Assembly: GCA_003008705.1 (NCBI GenBank)
Contig: PDUO01000032.1
Span: 564,439-628,438, forward strand
Length of the DNA stretch: 64,000 nt
Source of the DNA: Pezicula radicicola
Taxonomy: Eukaryota; Ascomycota; Leotiomycetes; Helotiales; Dermateaceae
Direction: 5' to 3'
Under the pieces are notes generated by a model. The model saw only the letters and a list, made by a program, of their open reading frames with translations, did not search any database and was not told where the DNA came from. The translations under genes and the position numbers were made by a program. Positions 55,401-64,000 of this stretch are shown here, in pieces; position 1 is the stretch's first letter, and every line of letters starts with the position of its first letter.

Positions 55401-56004
55401 CTGAAGGTGATATCTTCGCCTTACCTCCCAACTATACTCAAATGGATGTTTAAAAACCCGATCTAGCTATATGTTAACGGTCTTTTCGAAAAATTCCAGC
55501 CACAGTTTCCATCTGCCAAGTACCTACATGCCGAGAAACGACTTCATGTATCTCGCGAAGGTCGCTATTCTTGATGTACATGTGTATTGATCCAGCAACT
55601 TTGCGACGCCATGATTGGCCTTTGCTTGTACCTTTCCATCGTTCAACTTTTAGTGTAATGGGATCTAGGTCCTCTACACATCTCTGGACAGCTGTGTGAA
55701 GCCCATCAAAGAAGCCGCTATTCTGCGTCTGATTTCCGATGCTGTGAACGGGTGGCGTGGTTGAAGGTGGTTGACCTGCTAGTGCTTGGATTTGAGATAG
55801 GATTTCGGTCAAGGACCGCAATGATTGATCTGTTCGAGCGAATTCCTGTCGACTTTTACGAAGACCTGATACTGCATCGTAAATCTTGAATAGTCAGTAT
55901 TGAACTTGAGCAGCCGAAGCATCATAACTAACAAGCTTTGTTGATTGTAGTCCAACCGTAGCGCATGCGATAACGCTTGCAGTGACACTCAGAGGGTCGC
56001 CCAT
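52436..56004 (-). CDS. ankyrin-repeat protein with fungal STAND-type N-terminus
   Basis: At least seven exons: 56004-55933, 55884-55528, 55431 to about 54720, about 54656-54238, about 54173-54070, about 53974-53765, and about 53730-52436. The first four joins keep phase (0, 0, 1, 0). The protein opens MGDPLSVTASVIACATVGLQ, the start used by many fungal signalling proteins that carry a helical N-domain before NACHT or ankyrin parts. Residues 25-145 fit that domain (YDAVSGLRKSRQEFARTDQS, LTEILSQIQALAG). A coiled coil follows (TSTTEFRQNFSAHIDQAKEI). Ankyrin-like units come next: SGDLDGLVRILQDGLASLTD, CNFLVSKGADVNSWEIRNDE, RRLLIEAGADPTACN, AALLLKHGASTSAKDHSGYT, DMIHAGADLLARARSGETPC. The tail holds two related units (SWREALEICGYSPQEVYAKS and KWREALETCGYDPKMVYARS) and an acidic run. 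No NTPase domain is visible. A role in non-self recognition is plausible but inferred. Confidence 0.75.
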
Positions 56005-56580
56005 TTCTCACAGTGGCTTGGAGTCGCGATGAGAATGTCAGTGTTTGAAGTGGAGGATAATCCGCAACAGAGTGAATATGGAACTTGAGGTTTGCAAACT
56101 GTAGGATAAGGACCGACATCGAGTGAGGCTGAGTTTCGATGGAAATATGTGGATAAGATCAATTGGACATAGTTTGCCTCGAAATCTGCCTCGCGGCTGA
56201 GCAAAGGCTGGGGGTCACGCGCGCTAGTGCGGGCGCCCTTGGAGTGTTTCGTAGGCAGCCTTAGCAGGCTACAGGATGATTGTAGGCTCTTTATTGACTA
56301 TACTCTGTTTCTAATTTGACCTGTATTTTATTGTATTTTCTACTGGCGATGTCTGGCAATTTAAGCGAAGGATATCTAGATTCGATATAATTTATAGAAG
56401 GCCAATTTAAGTTGCTTTGTCGCTACTGAGGGTGTACTATCGAGATTCAAATTCTGAAAGTCTCGAAGATAAAGAGATAATTAGGCGGGACTACATACTG
56501 GCGCTGATGCGCTGTTACGTGGGTTGAAATTTCCCCAAGTAATAGATGTTCTCAAATCTAATAGGCGAAGATTCATGTAC

Positions 56581-56672
56581 TTGTTGGTTGTACAGCATGT
56601 GATGATATCTTGGCAAGGCAGACCTACCTATCCCTTTTCTCAATCGGCACTTAAGCGAGGTGATATATGCAT
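56581..56672 (+). repeat. dispersed repeat, copy 1
   Basis: The block TTG(G)TTGTAC, CATGTGATGATATC, TGGCAAGGCAG, ACCTACC, CCTTTTCTC, TAAGCGAGG matches 61589-61697 with about 15% differences and one insertion. Confidence 0.55.
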
Positions 56673-57552
56673 GTGTTCCGACGATTTGATCAATCTCCAA
56701 ATTGATCAAAGTGTCCAAAAACATGTTATTATTTCTGTGCTAATGGCTCAGTAGAGAATAATCCAACTAAATCTGCTGTACTGTGTTGCATTTCACTTTT
56801 GGAGGTTAATTAGCTCCAATTCTTTGAGTAATTTAAATCAAAGTAGTTATCAGTACTAAGGATACTAAGAGAAAGGAGTATCACACAGAGCTGCTAAAGC
56901 ACCTACAAGACATGCTTAGATGACAATAGTCATCATGTTCTCGTTTAGAAGATAGTAAGAACGAAGAGAGATGAGCTTTACGACAAATGTCTTAGGAGCG
57001 TAGAAGCTGCTGGATTGATCTATAGGCAGATATTGCTTATATGCATGGTTTTCAGACTAATTAACTTGTGTGTATATAACTATTGTGCTTAACTAATGAA
57101 ATAAGATTTCCATGAATGGGGTGCTATGTGCATGACTATCGACTTATCTATGAGTAAGTTACCTAGCCTATCCATGAATTATGAATAGCTAATTCCTGGG
57201 CTTATCAGCCTGAAAGGTATCTTTTATATGCCCCATCCGTAATAATCGAAAGATGCGCTATTGGGAGCCTATATTCATGGCGGATTTTAATGCATCGCTT
57301 AGTGGGCGCCACTAATTATACTACTAGAAACCATAAATCTGCGGCTAATAATACGCAACAAAAAGAATAAAAATGACTACCCTAAATAATATCGCCTATT
57401 ACTTACTAATAAGTGAGGCACGGTCTAACACCTTAAATAGGCTAAAGATAACGAGAGAGAAGGTAATTCTTACGATATATTGACCTATCACTTCGACTCC
57501 GTTGGTTCCACTTATATCAGTGATAACTATCAGGAGTAGAAATTAGTCTAGA

Positions 57553-57630
57553 ATTTTCGTCATTTCCATACAGTCAAGTGTTATGGAACACAGATTAGTG
57601 GTTTTAGTACCGCACTTAGCAGTGTCGGCG
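57553..57630 (+). repeat. direct repeat, copy 1
   Basis: ATTTTCGTCATTT, then CACAGA, then TGGTTTTAGTAC recur 378 bp downstream in the same order and spacing. Confidence 0.5.
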
Positions 57631-57930
57631 GGTTTTAAGCGACGCCTAACACACTAGATGAAAAATTAGTTTGATTTCGCGTATATATTCTGGGTCTTAA
57701 TGGTTTGTTGGACGTGTTAAATAATGGGTTGAATTGACTGAATTGTCTGTAATTGTTGCAATTGATGAAGCTATTTAGATGTGGGGTTGCCACGCCACAT
57801 ATAAGACTAAATAGACTTTCCGAATGTTCCGGTGTCCAGAGCCTATTTGTAAGCACCATTTCTGACAGGCGGTGCCCTAGTTGTTACTATGTAATAGGTG
57901 ACACCTGGCAGAAATCATAATAAGGTTAGC

Positions 57931-58005
57931 ATTTTCGTCATTTTCAAATAATCGTAGGTAATATTAGCACACAGACCGTTGGTTTTAGTACTGTATTTGG
58001 AAATT
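57931..58005 (+). repeat. direct repeat, copy 2
   Basis: Second copy of the block at 57553, ending about 160 bp before the MFS transporter ATG. Confidence 0.5.
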
Positions 58006-58162
58006 CATGTGTATATTCAGGCCTATCCCCAAGATTGGAGTGCATACTGAAGTGGACAATCGCCACTTCAAGTAAATGAAATCAGTGACCATTATTACTC
58101 GAAATAAGCGACTATTCAGCATCATCAATAGTGACTGTTAATCAACATTTGTGTCTACCACC

Positions 58163-59943
58163 ATGCGGGAGGTAGAACTCGACAACCTGCCAAGCAGGGG
58201 AGAGTTGCCCCCAGGCTTCAGAGACAGCAGGTCAGACTCCCTTCAAAATAATCAAGACACAATACCTGTCTCCAATGGCTCATCCTCCACATCACGTCGC
58301 CGGGGTATAGCCATAATCGTCATTCTCACCGGTGTCTCCTTCCTCAACACCATGGGCTCAGGAATCCTAACCATTGCCCTCCCACGCCTGTCTCACGATC
58401 TCTCCCTGTCGCCGAGCCTCCTCCTCTGGCCCGCCTCCGTCTACGCACTCACTGCAGGCTGCACGCTCCTAATATTCGGCTCCGTGGCAGATGTTGTTGG
58501 AGCCAAAAAGATTTGGCTTACCGGTTCCTGTCTCTACACTTTATTCACTCTAGCATGCGCACTTGCTAAGACAGGCAGCCAATTCATTGCCTTCAGGGCT
58601 ATGTTGGGCGCTGCTATCGCCATGTGCCTGCCAAGCGCAGTGAGTCTCACAACATCAGCTTTCGAGCCTGGTACGTGGCGAAACATTGGGTTTGCATGTA
58701 TGGGTATGGGCCAACCATTAGGTTATTCTCTGGGTTTGATCCTCGGCGGCGTGTTTACTGATACAATTGGTTGGCGATATGGGTACTACATCAGCGCCAT
58801 CATCAATGCTACGTTTGTTGTTGGTGGCTTCCTAGGTTTACCATCTGACAAGAAAGAGGGGTTCCAGCTGAAGAGGTTGCTGAGTGATATTGATTGGGTG
58901 GGTGCAATCAGCATCAGTGCATCATTGGGTTTACTGTCTCATATCCTCGCGTAGGTTGAATTTGAAGATGTGATTGAGAAATAGACTGACAACAACATAG
59001 GATGATAACTGCAAATTATTCGCATATTAAGGAGACATACATTATAGTTCTACTGGTTGTTGCTATTCTATTAATTCCAACGTTTGTTTACTGGGTCGAT
59101 CGACAGAAGCGTCTTGGTAGGCCAGCATTGATTCCGAATTCGCTCTGGATGAATGCACCTTTTACTTCAACTTGTATCGCAGTGTTCTTCACCTGGGGAA
59201 CATTCAATGCCTTTCAATACTTTTCCACACTATTGTAAGTATATCCACTCTTCCATTCCTTGCTTCATTAGATATCTTTGATTTACAATGATTTCTAGCT
59301 TCCAAAATGTCCAAGGCCAGTCCGCCATGCAAACATCGATCCTATTTTTACCTATGGTGATTGTAGGAGCAGGAACCAACATCGTAACCGGCTATGCTGT
59401 CGATAAAGTCCAAGTCCGAACCCTAGTTGTTGGCTCAGCAGCTATAAGTCTCGTTTCACCACTTCTCATGGCTCTTATAAATCCTTCATGGTCCTATTGG
59501 CGTGCTGCATTCTTCGCAATGCTCATTTCTCCCCTTCATCCTGATGGTACGTCTTCCACCTTCTCTCTTTGTATTACGCTTACCTACGCATGATTCTTTC
59601 CCTCTGCTACTGGCCCGGAAACCGAGATATAAGAAGCAATTACTCATTGATATTTCTAGTCTTATTCACAGTCTCAAACCTAATTATCTCAAACGCTTAT
59701 CCGGGAGAAGCCCAATCCCTTGCAGGCGGAGTCTTCAATGCCGTATCACAAATCGGTAATTCCGTAGGACTGGCTGTTACAGCTGCCATCGCGGCTTCCG
59801 TTACCAAACATGACCCTGCTGGCGATCTAGAGAAGGGTTATAAAGCTGCTTTCTGGACTATGTTTGTAGCAATGGTGTTAGTATGTGTTGTTACTTTCTT
59901 CGGCCTAAGGAAGGGAGGAAAAGTTGGTGGAAAACAGGGTTGA
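58163..59943 (+). CDS. MFS transporter (drug:proton antiporter type), four exons
   Basis: ATG 58163 (MREVELDNLPSRGELPPGF); exons 58163-58950, 59001-59234, 59299-59546 and 59660-59943 sum to 1554 nt, 517 residues, with phases 2, 2 and 1. After a hydrophilic head, the first helix is GIAIIVILTGVSFLNTMGSG. The next loop carries GSVADVVGAKKIWL, matching the MFS motif A (GxxADrxGrkkxl). FRAMLGAAIAMCLPSAVS and MGQPLGYSLGLILGGVFTDT follow, the latter resembling antiporter motif C. About 12-14 hydrophobic segments fit a DHA2-type exporter. Fungal members export toxins, antifungals or metabolites at the plasma membrane; the substrate is unknown. There is no biosynthetic cluster next to it. The reading frame is intact. 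Confidence 0.85.
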
Positions 59944-60310
59944 TGGGAAGACAAAACTTCTGTTATGTAAATGTTACATTTCATATTCATGCTATAGATA
60001 AGATTTGATCTAGTGGGTGGCACAGAAGATACTTATAATATTTAGGTAAGTAAAGTTCATTGAAAACCTTGTTTGTGCATTTTATTAAGAACAAAGTAAT
60101 GAATCTTCATATTGGTTATTATTCAGTAAGTAATTACTAAGAAATGTGCTTGAAGTAGTCCCTCAGGGGCTAAGTAAGTTACTTAATTGTGTTATTACAC
60201 TCCTACTCAATCATAGCCTTTGAATTAAAGATGTTTTTATGTGCGACGCGAGCTTTCTGCAGGTTATGTTTCTGCACATGGGCGTGGTTACAACTACGTT
60301 CCCAACCTTT

Positions 60311-61367
60311 TCAAAACTCCTTTATCCTTACAATTATTTGGTCATATAACATCAAGTTCTGCATTGGCCCATGAAAATAAATTGCTTTTAGCTGATCTGA
60401 CTCCAAATCTTGTGACATTCTATAGCTTTGAGACTTCTGTTGGTTGATTTCACCAAGGAATATAAAGTCGTCAAGCGTGAATGCGCCAAAACGAAAGATA
60501 TCTCGTCCTTGTTCAACTCGACGGAGGAGCAGTCCATGTACTTCAGGCCTGCGAAACTTCAACGGATCTCCATAAGGATGGTCTCTAGCTACGAACAACG
60601 GTAACTATTGCCGAACATGCCACTTTGTCTATCTGCAAATCCGGTTGCAGATAGGTTGTAATCAGCGTTAAGGGATATATAACCAACGTGAGGGCATTCA
60701 TTAACCTAATCCGATACACCCGGCGCATCTTGGACGATACATAAAGAATCAATCCAAATATAGTTATATCCTAAATCTACTGTGACTTGAAATCCTTCCT
60801 GAAACAGTTTGTTAAAATGAGGATCTGATTTAAGCGTTAGGAATGGCGTCAATCCCTAGAAATAACTTAAGCTTAGGTATCGTATATTTCTTGGTAAGGT
60901 GACTGGACATATATCAAACGAGTTGGTAGTAAACGAGATTCAATGTTTGAGAGGCTTTGCTGACAGAGGTTATGCTTTGAAATGCATCCCCCGAGCCAAT
61001 CCCGGGCTAAGTTAATGGTGCTAGCGGACCAAGCAATCTTTGCTGCCTTACCAACTAAACATGGGGTTTCGCCGTCGAGGTCTTACGGATATCAGCCCAA
61101 TCCAGATATTGATCAATAGGAGAGATGCAAACCAGAATTCCTGAGGAGATTAAGTTCCACATGATTGTCAGACTTATCATCAAAAATTTGGACTTGGTTC
61201 CCATAAATGTCCGCATAAATATTTACTGAGAACTCTACTTCGCCACGAGTTTCCGGTGCTTGCCTGTTGACAAGCCCGCGTTGAAGGAGTCGCCAACAAA
61301 TATAGCAATCCATATCTAATGTTGGATTGCAGCTGTCCCTTTGTGGAGTAGAGCTCTGTGTCGCCAC
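60311..61367 (-). pseudogene. decayed HET-domain gene
   Basis: Pieces of one HET gene lie in order on this strand but in different frames with stops between. Near 61.3 kb is a leader with MDCYICWRLLQRGLVNR and VELNLLRNSG. Near 61.0 kb is INLARDWLGGCISKHNLC, then LLPTRLIYVQSP. Near 60.75 kb is the HET core YNYIWIDSLCIVQDAPGVSD, followed by a TAG. Then comes YISLNADYNLSATGFADRQS. At the end (60598-60311) is EVHGLLLRRVEQGRDIFR, like the C-terminal end of HET proteins. The middle of a normal HET protein is missing, so a deletion is likely on top of point changes. It is not functional. Confidence 0.7.
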
Positions 61368-61588
61368 GGCTTTTCTATGATTGCTTCAAGCAACGACTTA
61401 TGTGGTATTCACGAACTGCGGAATGTATTGCTGACGAACAAGCACTGCATAAATGGCTTTGCGCTAGATATTCATGTGAATCTGAATCGACATTTGGCGG
61501 CATGGTATCGGTGAGTCCAATGGCGAGGATGAAGAGGAATTAGAGATGTTGTAACACTCTTAATGTCGCACGTGGGGCAGCCGTGCAG

Positions 61589-61697
61589 TTATTGGTGGTA
61601 CAACATGAACATGTGATGATGTCGTGGCAAGGTAGAATCGTGTAAGCTTACCTACCCCTTTTCTCTATTCGATATGTAAGCAAGGCAATTATCCATG
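61589..61697 (+). repeat. dispersed repeat, copy 2
   Basis: Matches 56581-56672 (see there); includes CATGTGATGATGTCGTGGCA and CTTACCTACCCCTTTTCTC. Confidence 0.55.
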
Positions 61698-62347
61698 TCA
61701 TCAATACGGCTCAGAAAAAAAAAGAACAAATGTTCAACTAAAATTACGGCACAGCGTTACAATTTACATTTGCAACTCAATTGGCTAACCCAAGATTGTT
61801 TTTGATTAACTTACACCAAACCATGAGAAATAAGCGATGCCCCTTCAAAGATGCGCCGTAATAATAGAATTTAACTTAAGGAATATGGAAACGACTTTAC
61901 CTTTTTTAGACAAGCAAGGCTCTTCTGGAAACTTGGTTTTTATGCCTCTATCATAGACAAGAATCTACAACAGTTTGGAGTTTAGCTACGAGCTAGAAGA
62001 GACAAATATCATAAGTTTGAAATATTCTTGTACACAATTTGGTGACAAGAAGGAACTACATTTTGGAGCTAGCCGAAACACTCTAATCTCGTTAACTGCT
62101 TCTAAGTTAGAGCAGTGTTAATAAGTCAACTTTGTACTACTTCGATTTCACTAGCAGTCTTCGAATGTCTAACGTCAGATATTGGACATCGGAACTCGTT
62201 CTAGGTTAAGCCATAAAATCGGCCTACAAGCTTAGTAGTTCTTACTCTTCTCATGTGTAATGATAACTAAAGCTGTTCTATTATTTCTCGTGTACACATT
62301 TTGCATTTCCAACTCTTGCGCTCATATCGAAGTCAATCACACAATCT
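61698..62347. other. intergenic
   Basis: AT-rich, no coding signal; 3' side of the aquaporin gene. Confidence 0.45.
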
Positions 62348-63581
62348 TCAGACAGGAGAAGTCTCCTCTTTGTTTCCATTCCAACTGACACTTTGCACAT
62401 CATCACGTCTCGAAATATTCGACGTAATTCCCTCCTCAAGAGTCCCCGTCTTAGTTAGATGACGCATAAGTCCATCTTGGCCATGTTCATGCTCATTATG
62501 ACCCTTCGCTATGATGGCAAAACTATCCCTTTGAATCACCTCATACACGCAAGTGGCGAAGATAGTAGCGGGAATGTTGACCAAGATCGAAATTGCAGAG
62601 TATCTATTGAAGGCATCACCGCCGTAGAATATGGCTGCGACGATACGTGTTCCTAGATCTCTGGCTAAGTTGGTTGAGATGGTTACGTCTGCAAAGCCCC
62701 AAATCATATTCGCGTATGCAAGGCCGATGACGAAGGGTGCAGATGCTGGCGTTATAAAGGGATTTGCTGGGTCTAAGACTGACCAGATTGCAATGCCCTA
62801 ATGAGAATTGTGTCAGAAGAATTTCTATTGAAAATTTTAGCGAAAGGAAGGAACATACGATGAAGCTGTCAACGAAGAATTCGATCAGGAATAGATATCC
62901 ATAGTTCGTCTGTGTAGCACCTGGAAAACTACAAAGGATACTCCCGGGACCACCCAAGGAGTTTGCACTTCTACCCGTCGCTTCGACAGCAAGTTTAAGA
63001 GCAGAAAGCTGAGGGTAGTATTGGCCAACCAACAATAAACCTGCTAGGAAAGCGCCTAGAATTTGTGCAAAGATGTAGTAAGGTACTTTCCGCCATGGGA
63101 AGCCTTGCCATAAAGCAAAACATATCGTTATGGCAGGATTAAAATGCCCACCGGAGGTTGATCCGCAGGTAATGATAGCAAAGGCAATACCCACGGCGTA
63201 GGCCCAACCAATTTGAAAGAGAGAACTGAAGGCTGGGTTGGTCTCGTTGAGGAAAAAAGATGCTGTAGATGCGATTCCTGGATACCTTCAAGCCCAAAAC
63301 AGTAAGTAACTTTGCCTTAACAGTAAAATATAAGATTAGCAGAGAAACACTGACACGTAGAAAAAGACTCCTAAAGCCTCGCCTGCCATTTCCCTCATCC
63401 ATCTCGGCCTCGCATGCTCGAAATCTAGCTTCCGTTGAGTGATGGGTTTAGGCGGCACAACATAACGGGTGGCATGTCTTCGAATCGCATCGGTGACACC
63501 AAGTTCCATCTCATTGGTATGAAGCCTATGGGTTTCATAGCCCGTAGTGTGGGCATTATCTTCCACATGCGTGCTCGACAT
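62348..63581 (-). CDS. aquaporin/aquaglyceroporin-like channel with altered second NPA box
   Basis: ATG 63581 (MSSTHVEDNAHTTGYETHRL); exons 63581-63355, 63285-62859 and 62797-62348 sum to 367 residues (donors GTCAGT, GTATGT; phases 2 and 0). After a long hydrophilic head, MAGEALGVFFYVYPGIA starts the first helix. The first loop has SGGHFNPAITICFALWQGFP, a perfect NPA box. The second half reads VIGLAYANMIWGFADVTIST followed by NLARDLGTRIVAAIF, where NPARDLGPR is usual: the proline-alanine box is NLA and the aromatic/arginine region keeps Arg. Six helices can be counted. It probably passes water, glycerol or another small solute through the plasma membrane; selectivity is not predictable. The NLA form appears in a fungal subgroup I recall but cannot name with certainty. 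Confidence 0.85.
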
Positions 63582-64000
63582 CTCGGCGAGCACCGAACTA
63601 TTGTAAAGTAATCAAAAACAATTAAACTCAGCGAGACCCGATACTGTGGAGCTGGATCTTAAATGGAGCGACCGAGAGATTTTGATTACTGAAAATATGC
63701 AAAAGGAGGGAATGAGGGCACTCTTTATTTGTTCCCTGGGACGATATCGTCTGCGGGGACTCTGGGAGTGTGGAGACATTGTATTGTTAGTGGGTCTGGG
63801 GAAGAACTTGTGTCAGATATTCATGCTTGCTTGTATGCTTCAGGAAGGTGTAGGTTGGAGCCCTGTACCAGGATACAGTAAGCTTCAGGATATGAAATAA
63901 CTCCGGATTACGGGAATTATTGCAACGGTTATCAAGGATGGATGGCATATCGTACTGGTAGTCTGGCATGTCATCACTGGATAATGAAAACGGGAGTTCT
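63582..64000. other. upstream region, no gene seen
   Basis: Promoter side of the channel gene; two short open stretches without coding character. Confidence 0.5.

Larger units (their letters stand above)
56005..58162. other. gene-free stretch with repeats
   Basis: 2.2 kb without coding signal between two divergent genes. It holds a dispersed repeat copy (56581-56672) and a pair of imperfect direct repeats (57553 and 57931). The pair lies just upstream of the MFS gene. Confidence 0.5.

Noticed and set aside
1..64000. CRISPR arrays, rRNA genes, bacterial operons, telomere repeats
   Set aside because: None seen; the repeats present are coding tandem repeats, microsatellites or dispersed fungal repeats.

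Overview
The window reads as nuclear DNA of a filamentous ascomycete (Pezizomycotina, probably a leotiomycete). Genes are broken by 43-100 nt spliceosomal introns with GTAAGT-type donors and CTAAC/CTAAT branch sites. Recognisable genes include PHO81, EME1, VPS24, Sm-F and p23. Heterokaryon-incompatibility (HET) genes are present. One AT-rich block carries the signature of repeat-induced point mutation (RIP: CpA to TpA, so glutamine codons became TAG or TAA).

Layout. 0-14.7 kb is an accessory, partly decayed region. It holds the start of a HET gene, a kinase-like gene, several unrecognised spliced genes, two of which carry a single TAG stop in an otherwise good frame, and a seven-helix membrane protein. 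About 9.2 kb of it lies between roughly 170-190 bp inverted repeats (4.66 and 13.89 kb). A 10-bp-phased TTGCAAA motif recurs five times. 15.0-24.5 kb is the most interesting part: a RIP-destroyed block of four ghost genes. One reads as a DUF3435-type tyrosine recombinase (the family of Starship captains) joined to SANT/Myb-like repeats; one belongs to a fungal family with a possible nuclease-like core; two are large proteins I cannot name. Just beyond it, at 25.03 kb, is a tRNA-Asp gene whose T arm is interrupted by a perfect-looking 49 nt spliceosomal intron, with a second intron-free tRNA 3' fragment about 60 bp downstream.

26.2-51.9 kb is mostly conserved chromosome: EME1 (Holliday-junction nuclease subunit), a hypothetical gene, Sm-F (splicing), a DUF866 zinc protein, a PPR-like protein with a C-terminal SAM domain, PHO81 (phosphate signalling), a secreted repeat protein, VPS24 (ESCRT-III), p23 co-chaperone and a secreted GMC oxidoreductase. 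52.4-64 kb is accessory again: an ankyrin protein with a fungal signalling-type N-terminus, an MFS transporter, a wrecked HET gene and an aquaporin-like channel with an altered second NPA box.

The conserved genes are independent housekeeping loci, not a pathway cluster. The four ghost genes do look like a unit: they lie close together in a +,-,+,- order, share one mutational history, and one of them encodes a recombinase. All exon joins were worked out by eye from splice consensus and reading-frame arithmetic; none has transcript support. Family names rest on remembered motifs, not on searches.
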